Origin: an uncultured Lachnospiraceae bacterium
Lineage (GTDB): Bacteria; Bacillota; Clostridia; Lachnospirales; Lachnospiraceae
Direction: 5' to 3'
DNA: 50,949 nt
Assembly (NCBI GenBank): GCA_949840805.1
Contig: CATKXR010000032.1
Location: forward strand, 1 to 50,949
In this document: positions 35,576-44,439 of the stretch, one piece after another
Layout: each line of letters starts with the position of its first letter
Numbering within the stretch: position 1 is the first letter of the stretch
Notes under the pieces: generated by a model
Told to the model about the DNA's origin: nothing
What the model saw: the letters and a program-made list of their open reading frames with translations, nothing else
Databases searched by the model: none
Made by a program: the position numbers and the translations under genes

Positions 35576-35833
35576 ATGATTGCGACAAAGCAGATGGATG
35601 TAAGAGCAAATATCAAGAAATATTTTGATATGGCTTTTAGCGGGGAGCCGGTAATCGTATCTCGTAAAGAGAATAAGAATGTGGTTATTATATCAGAATC
35701 AGAGTACAATGAATTAGAAAAGGCCAAAAAGAATGTTGAGTATTTGGCAAAATTAAACAGGGCGGATGAACAGATCAAAAACGGACAGGTGGTAACAAAA
35801 ACCATGGATGAACTTCTGGCCATGGAGGAATAG
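35576..35833 (+). CDS. yefM: YefM-family antitoxin
   Basis: GGGAAGGAG precedes the ATG; 85 residues. MDVRANIKKYFDMAFSGEPV followed by IVSRKENKNVVIISESEYNE is the standard Phd/YefM DNA-binding domain. A helical tail (RADEQIKNGQVVTKTMDELL) neutralises the toxin. It probably represses the AGTAC operator upstream, assisted by YoeB. It lies 3 nt before the toxin gene. Confidence 0.92.
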   Translation: MIATKQMDVRANIKKYFDMAFSGEPVIVSRKENKNVVIISESEYNELEKAKKNVEYLAKLNRADEQIKNGQVVTKTMDELLAMEE

Positions 35834-35836
35834 TTT

Positions 35837-36100
35837 ATGAAAATCACTTTTGCGGAAGAAGGATGGAGTGAGTATCTCTATTGGCAGACACAGGATAAAA
35901 AGATATTAAAGAAAATTAATCAATTATTGCAAAGCATAGAACGAGATGGGGCGTTATGCGGAATTGGAAAGCCTGAGCCGTTGAAATATGGAAAATCTGG
36001 TTCATTTAGCAGGCGAATTGATGAAGCCAATCGTTTAGTTTATGAGATTTCGGATAACCAGATTATTGTGAAATCCTGTAAAGGGTACTATAAGGACTGA
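35837..36100 (+). CDS. yoeB: YoeB/Txe-family mRNA interferase, altered active site
   Basis: An 87-residue RelE-superfamily toxin. W-SEYLYWQTQDKKILKKINQ, GIGKPEPLKYGKSGSFSRRI and NRLVYEI match YoeB/Txe closely. The Glu (in GKPEP) and Arg (SRRI) of the active site are present. The C-terminal His that precedes the last Tyr in YoeB (usually ...HY) is Tyr here (CKGYYKD), and the usual His in 'EHRLVY' is Asn. The toxin may therefore be weakened. Normally YoeB cuts mRNA at the ribosome. Confidence 0.92.
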   Translation: MKITFAEEGWSEYLYWQTQDKKILKKINQLLQSIERDGALCGIGKPEPLKYGKSGSFSRRIDEANRLVYEISDNQIIVKSCKGYYKD

Positions 36101-36184
36101 TTGCTGCCAGCAAAAGAGGCAGATTATCGGAATCTGTAGAACGGTGGTTAATATCGGTGGTGAGTTTTGAGAAAGAAATCAATT

Positions 36185-36391
36185 ATGGTAAATATGAATA
36201 GCATAACAGAAGAGATGAAGAAAGAACTGGCATTTACAGAAGAGGAACTGAAGGAATTAGAACAGGCAAGAAAAATGCCTGTCACATTCGATGAAGAATG
36301 TCCTGAAATTGGCCCTGAGCAAGCAATCAGGTTTCGTAGAGTAAATTCATGCACATTGACTAATTGGGAAAAAGTGTATAAGGGCACATAG
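36185..36391 (+). CDS. Small acidic protein of unknown function
   Basis: The start is uncertain: ATG 36185 or 36194, or a TTG at 36167. The product (MVNMNSITEEMKKELAFTEE..., then MPVTFDEECPEI) is short, helical and acidic, like the antitoxin half of a toxin-antitoxin pair whose partner is missing. No toxin gene is next to it, so it may be a leftover of such a module or an orphan antitoxin. Confidence 0.45.
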   Translation: MVNMNSITEEMKKELAFTEEELKELEQARKMPVTFDEECPEIGPEQAIRFRRVNSCTLTNWEKVYKGT

Positions 36392-36542
36392 TTTTTGGAA
36401 GATTGTTTTCAATTTACCTATTCTGATATGGCCTTTATCATAAAAATCATGAGAAATGTGATATATTTTAAATATAGTATTAATTATTTTTGGTTATTTC
36501 TTCCCTATTTTGGGAATACTCATGTTATAAATTAATTTTGTT

Positions 36543-36844
36543 ATGGAGCAAATATGGACTATCATATACAAGTTTATGCATTTGAGTAAAAAAATATCAT
36601 TGTTAAAGGCATTAGAATCTGGTTATGTAAAAATTATTGATGATCATATGGTGCCGCAGGGTGATACAATTCTGTCATTATCATCACAGCTATTCGATTG
36701 TAATGGAAATGAATTGTTTAAAAATGATATTGTATGTACAACAGATGGAGAAAAGTATAGTATAATTTGCAGGGGGATAATAACTATGGCATTGTAAAGC
36801 AATCTTCAACTGATTTCGTATATAGCTACCGCGGAAATGTGTAA
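36543..36844 (+). pseudogene. YopX-like protein with a one-base deletion
   Basis: ATG 36543 opens a short AT-rich gene with SSQLFDCNGNELFKNDIV, like the 'D.NGkeIyegDIV' core of YopX phage proteins. The frame breaks at CAGGGGGATA (about 36772-36779). One more G would let it continue CRGDNNYGIVKQSSTDFV to a TAA at 36844. It is probably a phage or mobile-element gene. No clear ribosome site is seen. Confidence 0.5.
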
Positions 36845-37091
36845 TAAAAGTGAAAATATATATGAATATTTTTTACCAATTGTTGAATCTGTTTTGATGA
36901 TTTATATTGATAAGACGAAGGTTTCATTGATTAAATTACAGAGCGAGATAGAGCAAGTATATCATCTTAAAGTTCCGAAATCTACATTAGAAAGAACTTT
37001 ACAAATGCTACATAGACAAAAAAAGATAAAAATCATTAATTATAGAAAGATTGTTCCGTATAAGGATGAACTAAATGAAAAAATCTTTTAA
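36837..37091 (+). CDS. Small winged-helix-like protein, possibly a truncated gene
   Basis: ATG 36837 overlaps the end of the YopX-like gene by 8 nt. The 84-residue product (NIYEYFLPIVESVLMIYIDK..., VPKSTLERTLQMLHRQKKIK) looks like a winged-helix or helical pair followed by a basic strand. It could be the N-terminal domain of a longer protein whose remainder is lost. A terminator follows 46 bp later. No family is recognised. Confidence 0.45.
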   Translation: MCNKSENIYEYFLPIVESVLMIYIDKTKVSLIKLQSEIEQVYHLKVPKSTLERTLQMLHRQKKIKIINYRKIVPYKDELNEKIF

Positions 37092-37136
37092 TCCCCCATC
37101 TGAGATGTCTAAAGGGACAAACTTTAATACAAAATA

Positions 37137-37165
37137 AGCCTTCCATTCCGGAGGGCTATTTTTTT
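37137..37165 (+). terminator. Rho-independent terminator
   Basis: AGCCTTCC (37137-37144) pairs with GGAGGGCT (37150-37157), then TTTTTTT. Confidence 0.82.
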
Positions 37166-37332
37166 GCAAGTCTTGAAAAGGCCCTATTCTGCGGGCTTTC
37201 TTGGATTTCAACTTTTTCTATATTTTTCGCTGACTTCTCAAATTTCCATAGAATCATGAATCTCTAAATCATGGGAATTGTATTGTACTGGAAGATGCAC
37301 ACCCCTCGGAGGGCAGCAGGGGCAAAAATCAA

Positions 37333-37387
37333 TATCCGCTAAAAAGTATAATTTCGGCATTATGCCGTGAGAACATTTTAGCGGATA
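37333..37387. repeat. Long nested inverted repeat
   Basis: TATCCGCTAAAA (37333-37344) and TTTTAGCGGATA (37376-37387) are perfect 12-bp complements. CGGCA-TTA-TGCCG (37355-37367) is a second hairpin inside. The repeat stands between converging genes. It is too long-armed for a simple terminator and has no T-run, and could be a recombination or protein-binding site. The rest of 37166-37430 shows no gene. Confidence 0.6.
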
Positions 37388-37430
37388 ATTTTATATACGG
37401 AATTGTCTTGGAAAATTCATATGCACCAAA

Positions 37431-37450
37431 AACCCCGCCGGAGCGGGGCT
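37431..37450 (-). terminator. Terminator of the minus-strand mobile-element gene
   Basis: Minus strand GCCCCGC-TCCG-GCGGGGT followed by TTTT. Confidence 0.8.
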
Positions 37451-37461
37451 GGTATTTTTTC

Positions 37462-38145
37462 TTATGCTGCGGTGAAGCCCTGGGCTGCAAGTGCTTCTGT
37501 CAATTCTTCGTTCTTCTCGCCGCTGAGTTTGCCGTTCCGGTCAATGATGTAGCTGCCGATGGCAAAGGCGTATGTGGGGGCTTTCTGGTATACCGGAGCC
37601 GTTCCGATGAAGTCGCCTACTGCGGTTGCCAGCTCTTTCCGGCGGGGGCCGGTTACATTGTAGCTGATTTCCATGGTGCTGGCTTCCTGATTGGCTTCGG
37701 CTTCCTCTGCCGGTTCGGGGCTTTCGGCTGCCTGCTCTGCCGTATCCTCTGCGGTTTCCGGTTCTGCTGTGGCTTCTTCCGGCTCTGCCACCTGCATGAT
37801 TGGCGTTTCTTCCGGGATGATGGCCAGTGCCGTCTCCTCCGGTGCCGGGGTTTCGGCTGCTTCTTCCTGCAAGGCTTTTTTCTGCGCTTTGGCGGCTGCC
37901 TTTTCTGCGCGGGTTACTTTCGCCCTTGGCTCCGGGAATGTCTCCGGAAGTACGCCGGGTGCGTAATGGATTTCAAATGTGATCTTGCCGTCCGCCGGTA
38001 CATTGAAATGGAAGTCGAGAAGTTCTACTTCTTTGATGCTGTCCGGAAGTTCGATATTTTTGTACCGTTTTACTTCCTTACCCTCTACCATGAGGCATAC
38101 CGGAACTGCGTCTCTCAATTTTGCTGTGGTTCTACCTGTCTTCAT
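37462..38145 (-). CDS. Two-domain mobile-element protein, 'virulence-related'-like C-terminus
   Basis: The minus-strand ATG at 38145 has GAAAGGTGG upstream; 227 residues. The N-terminal domain (MKTGRTTAKLRDAVPVCLMV..., about 75 residues) is joined through an Ala/Glu/Pro-rich linker (about 80-155). The C-terminal domain (STMEISYNVTGPRRKELATA...) resembles the small proteins called 'virulence-related' in Clostridial prophages. No relaxase or coupling protein is nearby, so the gene is isolated from its usual element. Function unknown. Confidence 0.65.
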   Translation of the reverse strand: MKTGRTTAKLRDAVPVCLMVEGKEVKRYKNIELPDSIKEVELLDFHFNVPADGKITFEIHYAPGVLPETFPEPRAKVTRAEKAAAKAQKKALQEEAAETPAPEETALAIIPEETPIMQVAEPEEATAEPETAEDTAEQAAESPEPAEEAEANQEASTMEISYNVTGPRRKELATAVGDFIGTAPVYQKAPTYAFAIGSYIIDRNGKLSGEKNEELTEALAAQGFTAA

Positions 38146-38342
38146 ACTGTTGTCCACCTTTCCTATTTTGATATTTTTTTGTATTGGCTGCTCGCCTTGT
38201 GAGTGACAGCTTACACATTTTCGGTGTGAAAGCAAGCCTTTTTTTGAAGAAATTGTTCTTTTTACTGTTGCAAACATTAAGAAAAATAGCACGACAGGTC
38301 GGGAGCAGCATAAAAATTTACAAATATGTAATATCCTCAGAC

Positions 38343-38371
38343 TTGACATGATATGGCGAACATGGTAATAT
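38343..38371 (+). promoter_or_regulatory. Promoter of the MarR gene
   Basis: -35 TTGACA (38343-38348), 17 bp, -10 TAATAT (38366-38371), 41 bp before the start. Confidence 0.75.
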
Positions 38372-38411
38372 AGTCTTGATTTCGGACTGTACGAAGAAAG
38401 GATAAATTCTT

Positions 38412-38855
38412 ATGATGAGAGAAATTGAAAAAGAGGTGGAGCAATTTTCAAACGAATGGCAAAGCATTACAATGACATACAGCGATTATGCACGTTCTAA
38501 GGGGATTTCCTATACCAGCCTTCAGATTTTGAGATATATAACACATACTACTGATTGCACACAAAAAAGTATTTGCAAAATGTCTTTTTTGCCCAAACAA
38601 ACGGTTAATACGATAATTACAGGGTTTTATAAAAAAGGATATATAGAATTACGGGAATTACCTGCGGATCGCAGAACAAAAACAATCCACTTAACAAAAA
38701 AGGGACAGGACTATATGGATACTTTTTCTCCGCATATAAAAAAGGCAGAGTGTGAAGCTATGCAGGCTCTTTCCGAAGAACAACGCACAATGCTGATAGA
38801 AAGTATCCGGTTATATGGCAAAGTTTTTCGTGAAAAGATTTTCGATCATCAATGA
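38412..38855 (+). CDS. MarR-family regulator
   Basis: 147 residues, AAAGGA upstream. The winged helix-turn-helix is clear: KSICKMSFLPKQTVNTIITG is the recognition region, and the wing LPADRRTKTIHLTKKGQDY is the MarR D-R-R-x-K signature. Flanking helices would dimerise. It stands first before the two MATE genes and the redox genes and very likely represses that operon, responding to a drug or a phenolic or oxidative signal. The ligand cannot be read from sequence. Confidence 0.92.
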   Translation: MMREIEKEVEQFSNEWQSITMTYSDYARSKGISYTSLQILRYITHTTDCTQKSICKMSFLPKQTVNTIITGFYKKGYIELRELPADRRTKTIHLTKKGQDYMDTFSPHIKKAECEAMQALSEEQRTMLIESIRLYGKVFREKIFDHQ

Positions 38856-39025
38856 AAAAATATAGCAGGACTCCATGATATTATTCGGACATATTATGGA
38901 GATTTGTTATCACCAAATAGTCCGTAAACAGTACGATATGAAAATCGGATTAAATAGGACAAAAGAAGATTTTATGAGTTGTACAAAGTTTAGTGCGTTT
39001 TGAAAAGAAAGGAAGGAAATGCTTA

Positions 39026-40399
39026 ATGTCTGAGGAAGCATCTATAACGAACCCGCTTGGGACAGAAAAAATTGGAAAACTGATGATTCGTTATGCTATT
39101 CCCAGCATCATTTCTTTTGTTGTAAATTCTCTTTACAACATGGTTGATCAGATTTTTATCGGCCAGGGAGTGGGGTATCTTGGCAATGCGGCAACAAATG
39201 TTATTATGCCGCTGACAACGATCATGTTAGCTATCGGGCTTTTGATCGGAGACGGTGCTGCAGCGTTTATGAGCTTGAATTTGGGGCAGGGAAACAGGGA
39301 AACGGCAGCCCGGAGTGTAGGGAATATGATTTCACTTACGATATTTGCCGGGATTATATCTCTTATATTTTTTGAAGTGCTTCTTGGTCCCCTTTCTTCC
39401 CTGTTTGGGGCAACGGAATCCATTATGCCTTATGCGCTGGATTACGGGAAAATAATTGTTCTTGGCTTCCCGTTTTTTGCGGTGAATATTTCTTTTGCCA
39501 GCATGATCCGTGCGGATGGCAGGCCAAATGAGACGATGGCCGGTCTGCTGATCGGCTGTGTTGCAAATATGATCCTTGATCCTTTATTTATTTTTGTATT
39601 CCATTGGGGTGTTCAGGGGGCGGCCTGGGCTACGATCATCGGGCAGTTCCTGAATACGGTATACTTTGTGTTTTGCGTTTTTCGGTTTCAGACATTTAAA
39701 CTGAAAATAAAGTTTCTGTGTCCAGATATACGGATCAGCCGTAAGATCATAACGCTTGGTTTTTCCAGTTTTGTCACACAGATAGCCGCGGTTTTCGTCA
39801 TTGGCGTTATGAATAACCTGCTGGTAAACTATGGCGGACAGTCAAGGTATGGTTCGGATATACCGCTGGCTGCCTTTGGCATTACAATGAAAGTCTGTCA
39901 GTTGGCGTTTGGAGTTGCTCTTGGAATTGCTACCAGTGTCCAGCCGCTGCTTGGTTACAATTATGGGAGCGGTCAATTTGACCGGGTGAAAAAAACATTT
40001 CGTATAACGATGGCAGTAAGCATATTCATTATGTGCATTGCATTGGTGGTATTCCAGATATTCCCGGAAAACATTATCAGGCTTTTTGGTCAGGAATCAG
40101 AGCTATATATGGAATTTGCCGTGCTGTCATTCCGGATTTTCCTGCTGGCGTGTTTTCTCCAGCCTGTGCCTTCTGTCGCCGGGATATTTTTTCAGTCCAT
40201 CGGCAAGCCGTTTTTATCGGCAGCCTGCTCTATGTCGCGGCAGATCGTATTTATGATCCCGGCAATGCTTTTTCTTGGAGATTGCTTCGGGATTGAAGGT
40301 ATTTTATGGGCCGGGCCGGTTGCGGATACATTTTCGACTTTGGTTTCGTGTATGCTTTTAGGCTTATTTTGGAGGAAAATTTTTAGAAAAGTGTCTTGA
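39026..40399 (+). CDS. MATE-family multidrug efflux transporter
   Basis: ATG 39026 with AAAGGAAGGAAATG upstream; 457 residues with about 12 hydrophobic segments. GTEKIGKLMIRYAIPSIISF and NMVDQIFIGQGVGYLG are typical of the MepA/VmrA branch, as is DGRPNETMAGLLIGCVANMI in the middle. It exports cationic drugs using a sodium or proton gradient. It is intact, unlike the second MATE gene 26 bp downstream. Regulation by the upstream MarR is likely. Confidence 0.92.
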   Translation: MSEEASITNPLGTEKIGKLMIRYAIPSIISFVVNSLYNMVDQIFIGQGVGYLGNAATNVIMPLTTIMLAIGLLIGDGAAAFMSLNLGQGNRETAARSVGNMISLTIFAGIISLIFFEVLLGPLSSLFGATESIMPYALDYGKIIVLGFPFFAVNISFASMIRADGRPNETMAGLLIGCVANMILDPLFIFVFHWGVQGAAWATIIGQFLNTVYFVFCVFRFQTFKLKIKFLCPDIRISRKIITLGFSSFVTQIAAVFVIGVMNNLLVNYGGQSRYGSDIPLAAFGITMKVCQLAFGVALGIATSVQPLLGYNYGSGQFDRVKKTFRITMAVSIFIMCIALVVFQIFPENIIRLFGQESELYMEFAVLSFRIFLLACFLQPVPSVAGIFFQSIGKPFLSAACSMSRQIVFMIPAMLFLGDCFGIEGILWAGPVADTFSTLVSCMLLGLFWRKIFRKVS

Positions 40400-40424
40400 C
40401 AATAATTTTAACATGGAGGCTTTT

Positions 40425-41676
40425 ATGCGTGATATGACTGTTGGCCCGGCGCAGGGGCATTTATGGAGATATGCGCTGCCTGTTTTGCTTGGAAATTGGC
40501 TGCAGCTTGCTTATAATGCGGTAGACTCCATCATTGCGGGGCGTTTTATCGGCAAAGAGGCTCTTGCGGCGGAGGGAATTGCCGCTCCGGTGATGAACCT
40601 GGTTATTTTGGCAGTCAGCGGGCTTTGCATTGGTGCAGGTGTTTTAATGAGTGAATATTTCGGCGCGGGGAAGTGGGAAAGGCTGCGGCAGTCTATGGGG
40701 ACAATGCTTCTGTTCGGGGCTGTGGTAAGCGTTATTTTGGCAGCAGCCTGTATTGTGCTTGCGCCATATTTGCTATATGTGATGGATGTGCCGTCGGAAA
40801 TTTTTGAGATGACGGTCATTTATCTAAGGATTACATTTGTGGGATTTCCGTTTACATTCTTTTATAATGCGCTGTCAGCGGGGTTGAAAAGTGTGGGCGA
40901 TTCGAAAACGCCGCTAAAATTTTTAGCGTTCTCGGCGGTGTTAAATGCAGTGTTAGACTTGCTCTTCCTGGGTGTTTTTAGGTTTGGCATTGTGTGCAGC
41001 GCAGTGACAACAGTTGTTGCGGAGGGATGTTCTGCCGTTTTAGCGGCAGGATATCTTGTGATGAGGACAAAAGAGCTTTGTCCAACGCGGCAGCAGTGGA
41101 GGATTGAAAAGAAAATGCTACAAAAAATCCTTTCTTATGGAGCGCCAACGGCATTGCAGCAGGCGGCGCAGCCAATCGGCAAGGTACTGATCCAGGGACA
41201 GGTCAACGGTTTGGGTGTCACAACCATTGCTGCGTTTCAAACGGTTACGAAGGTGGATGATTTTGCCTGTATCCCGGAACAGGGGATTGCGGCTGGAAGT
41301 CTGTTACTGGATGCTGATTGGAGCGGTGACATTTTTCTTCCGGGAGCCGATTGTTTCGCTGTTTGTTGCCGGAGAGGAGGCGGACGAGGTAGTGCGTTTA
41401 GGCAGTCAGTATTTGTTGTATATGTCCCTTTTTTATCTGTGGCCGGCATTTACCAATGGGTTTCAGGGATTTTTCAGAGGTATGGGGAAAATGTATACAA
41501 CAATTTGCGGGACAGTGATTCAGATCACGGTACGGACGGTGTGTACATATCTTCTGGCGCCTGCTATGGGGATTGTAGGGATTGCGATTTCCTGCCTGAT
41601 TGGGTGGTCGGCCATGTTATTATTTGAGATACCTTATTATTTTTATGGATTTGCTCGAAACCGCGCAGGATCATGA
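40425..41676 (+). pseudogene. Second MATE transporter gene, broken by an internal deletion
   Basis: GGAGG precedes ATG 40425. The frame reads as a normal MATE protein (AYNAVDSIIAGRFIGKEALA, TVTKVDDFACIPEQGIAAG) up to about 41295. There about 25 usual residues are missing, and the next frame continues LEVCYWMLIGAVTFFFREPI and runs to 41676. The original frame ends with a random 100-residue tail. The transporter should be inactive. It belongs to a different MATE branch from its neighbour, so it is not a recent tandem copy. Confidence 0.8.
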
Positions 41677-41712
41677 ATGTGTCTATAAAAAACAGAAAAG
41701 GAGAAGTAGATT

Positions 41713-42828
41713 ATGGAACAAATTAAAAAGAATTTTGGTTTTGGATGTATGCGTCTCCCAATGAAGGGCGGAGAGGTCGATACGGTGGAGTTTTCCCGGA
41801 TGGTGGATACCTTTCTGGAAAACGGGTTCAATTATTTCGATACTGCCCACGGCTATCTTGAAGGGAAAAGTGAGGCGGCATTAAAGTCTTGTCTTACCAG
41901 CCGTTATCCCCGTGACAGGTACATTCTGACAAATAAGCTGACCAATTTTTATTTCAAGGGGCAGGAGGATATACGCCCGTTCTTTGAGAGCCAGCTAAAG
42001 CTATGCGGAGTGGACTATTTTGATATTTATCTTATGCACGCGCAGGGGGCGGATAACTTTGCCTATTTCAAAAAGTGCCGTGCTTATGAGACTGCGCTGG
42101 AACTGATGGAGGAAGGAAAATTCCGGCATTTTGGGATTTCATTCCATGACCGGGCGGAGGTTCTGGAACAGATACTGACGGAGTATCCGCAGATCGAAGT
42201 GGTACAGATACAGTTTAATTATGTGGATTACGATGATCCGGCGGTAGAGAGCCGCAAATGCTATGAGGTCTGCCGGAAATTTGGCAAGCCGGTGATCGTC
42301 ATGGAGCCGGTCAAGGGAGGAAACCTTGTCAATTTGCCGGAGAATGCGAAGGCTGTCCTGGAGGAATTGCACGGGGGAAGCCCTGCCAGCTATGCGATCC
42401 GGTTTGCCGCTGGCTTTGAGGGGATCATGATGGTTCTCTCCGGTATGAGCAATATGGAGCAGATGCAGGACAATATCAGTTACATGAAAGACTTTCAGCC
42501 TTTATCGGATAAGGAACTGGCTGCAGTAGGCCGGGTACAGGAGATTTTCAGCTCCATGAATCTGATTCCCTGTACGGCTTGCCGCTATTGCGTGGAGGGG
42601 TGTCCGAAAAAGATTTCCATTCCTGACCTGTTTGCTGTCATGAACAGCAAACAGATTTACCACGACTGGAACGCTGATTATTATTATAACGCAGTACATA
42701 CCGGCGGCGGGAAAGGGAAGGCTTCGGAATGTATGAAATGTGGAAAATGTGAGAAAGCCTGTCCGCAGCATCTGCATATCCGGGAATTGCTTGTGGATGT
42801 GGCGAAAGAATTTGAAAAACAGTCATAG
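41713..42828 (+). CDS. Aldo/keto reductase with C-terminal 4Fe-4S domain
   Basis: AAAGGAGAAGTAG precedes the ATG; 371 residues. The AKR barrel has FGFGCMRLPM at the start, the catalytic Asp/Tyr region NYFDTAHGYLEGKSE, YFDIYLMHAQG and GISFHDR. The last 90 residues have two ferredoxin clusters, CTACRYCVEGCP and CMKCGKCEKACP. Such iron-sulphur AKRs are common in anaerobes. It is followed within 15 bp by a flavodoxin gene, a possible electron partner. Confidence 0.92.
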   Translation: MEQIKKNFGFGCMRLPMKGGEVDTVEFSRMVDTFLENGFNYFDTAHGYLEGKSEAALKSCLTSRYPRDRYILTNKLTNFYFKGQEDIRPFFESQLKLCGVDYFDIYLMHAQGADNFAYFKKCRAYETALELMEEGKFRHFGISFHDRAEVLEQILTEYPQIEVVQIQFNYVDYDDPAVESRKCYEVCRKFGKPVIVMEPVKGGNLVNLPENAKAVLEELHGGSPASYAIRFAAGFEGIMMVLSGMSNMEQMQDNISYMKDFQPLSDKELAAVGRVQEIFSSMNLIPCTACRYCVEGCPKKISIPDLFAVMNSKQIYHDWNADYYYNAVHTGGGKGKASECMKCGKCEKACPQHLHIRELLVDVAKEFEKQS

Positions 42829-42840
42829 GAGAAAATGAAT

Positions 42841-43548
42841 ATGAGAAAAGTAATTACTATTTTATTGAGCATATTACTTGTATCCAGTCTTGCGGCCTGT
42901 GGCGATAACCAGCAGGCAGGGGGCGCTGCTTCGGAGCCTTCTTCGGAATTGGCAGACGAAACCCTGTCAGAACCGGAAGCAGCTTTGCAGACTTCCGAAA
43001 CACTTTCCGACAGCCTGGCAGAGAATGAAAATAATACGAATGATGCTGGCGTGGAAAGTATGGGTGGAAAAACACTGATCGTTTATTATTCAGCTACCGG
43101 GAATACGGAGGAAGTTGCAAATCATATTGCTTCTGTGACGGGCGGAGATTTGTTTGAGATCGTACCGGCAGAAATTTATTCAGACGCAGACCTTGACTGG
43201 ACGGATAAGGACAGCCGCGTTTCCAGAGAGCATGACAATGAGGACGAAAGGAATATCCCGCTTGTATCGGATACGGTGGATAATTGGAATGAGTACGACA
43301 CAGTTTTTATCGGCTTTCCGATCTGGTGGAGAGCTGCGGCATGGCCTGTGGATGGTTTTGTAAAAGCGAATGACTTCTCCGGAAAGACGGTGATTCCTTT
43401 CTGTACTTCTTCAAACTCTGATTTAGGAGAAAGCGGTACTCTGCTGGAAGAAATGGCCGGGACGGGAGAATGGCTGGAAGGTGAACGGTTCCGGTCAGGA
43501 GCTTCTGAGGAAACAGTCCGCTCTTGGGTTGAAGGGCTTGGATTATAA
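42841..43548 (+). CDS. Flavodoxin-like lipoprotein
   Basis: ATG 42841 is preferred (AGGAG eight bases upstream) over 42835. The signal peptide ends in the lipobox LAAC, so the mature protein is anchored outside the membrane. After a Ser/Glu-rich spacer the flavodoxin domain has the FMN phosphate loop YYSATGNTEEVA and FIGFPIWWRAAAWPV. A periplasm-facing flavodoxin would shuttle electrons at the cell surface. It sits between the iron-sulphur AKR and two dehydrogenases. Confidence 0.9.
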   Translation: MRKVITILLSILLVSSLAACGDNQQAGGAASEPSSELADETLSEPEAALQTSETLSDSLAENENNTNDAGVESMGGKTLIVYYSATGNTEEVANHIASVTGGDLFEIVPAEIYSDADLDWTDKDSRVSREHDNEDERNIPLVSDTVDNWNEYDTVFIGFPIWWRAAAWPVDGFVKANDFSGKTVIPFCTSSNSDLGESGTLLEEMAGTGEWLEGERFRSGASEETVRSWVEGLGL

Positions 43549-43577
43549 AAATTCCAAATAAATGGGAGAAAAAACAG

Positions 43578-44411
43578 ATGGAAAAGGAAGTCATGATTTT
43601 AACCGGCGCAGGGCAGATTGGCATGGCGATTGCCCGGCGGATGGGTTATGGAAAGAAAATTATACTTGGAGACAAGAAGCCGGAAAATGCACGGGCTGTC
43701 GCTAAGATTATGAATGAAGCCGGTTTTGATGTGCTGCCGATGGAGATGGACTTATCTTCCAAAGATTCTATCCTGAATTTGATTGCAGAGGCAAAGAAGG
43801 CTGGCCGGATCACTATGCTGGTGAATGCTGCCGGTGTTTCGCCAAGTCAGGCTCCTATTGAGGAGATTTTGAAAGCTGACCTGTATGGTACGGCAGTGCT
43901 TTTAGAGGAAGTGGGAAAAATCATTGCTCCCGGAGGCGTGGGTGTTACAATTTCCAGCCAGTCCGGACACCGTATGGAACAACTGTCTCCAAGGGCGGAT
44001 GAGCAGCTTGCCTGCACGCCGCCAGAGGAACTGCTTTCATTGGAAATATTGCAGCCGGAAAATATCCGTGATACGCTTCATGCTTACCAGATGGCGAAAC
44101 GCTGTAATGAAAAGCGCGTGATGGCAGAGGCTGTTAAATGGGGAAAACGGAACGCCCGTATCAATGCGATTGCGCCCGGAATTATTGTAACGCCGCTGGC
44201 ATTGGATGAATTTAATGGCCCGCGCGGAGATTTTTATAAGAATATGTTTGCAAACTCTCCTGCCGGTCGTCCGGGAACGGCAGATGAAGTAGCAAATGTC
44301 GCAGAGCTTTTATTGAGTGACAAAGGCGCTTTTATTACTGGTTCTACGTTTTTAATTGACGGTGGTGCGACTTCCAACTATTTTTATGGCTCGCCCCTGT
44401 CTGCAAAATAA
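43578..44411 (+). CDS. Short-chain dehydrogenase/reductase
   Basis: GGGAGAAAA precedes the ATG; 277 residues. The dinucleotide loop is TGAGQIGMAIA, followed by NAAGVSPSQ, the active-site Ser region ISSQSGHR, the YxxxK motif in AYQMAKRC and a C-terminal TGSTFLIDGGA. It is a classical SDR, probably NADP-using (Lys/Arg after the first strand: GDKKPEN). The substrate is unknown. It lies 29 bp after the flavodoxin gene. Confidence 0.9.
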   Translation: MEKEVMILTGAGQIGMAIARRMGYGKKIILGDKKPENARAVAKIMNEAGFDVLPMEMDLSSKDSILNLIAEAKKAGRITMLVNAAGVSPSQAPIEEILKADLYGTAVLLEEVGKIIAPGGVGVTISSQSGHRMEQLSPRADEQLACTPPEELLSLEILQPENIRDTLHAYQMAKRCNEKRVMAEAVKWGKRNARINAIAPGIIVTPLALDEFNGPRGDFYKNMFANSPAGRPGTADEVANVAELLLSDKGAFITGSTFLIDGGATSNYFYGSPLSAK

Positions 44412-44439
44412 TATAAAAATTGATAGGAGGATTTTATTT

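Noticed and set aside
37408..38202. A 264-codon plus-strand frame rich in Cys and Phe
   Set aside because: It is the mirror of the minus-strand gene 37462-38145, whose ribosome site and terminator are clear.
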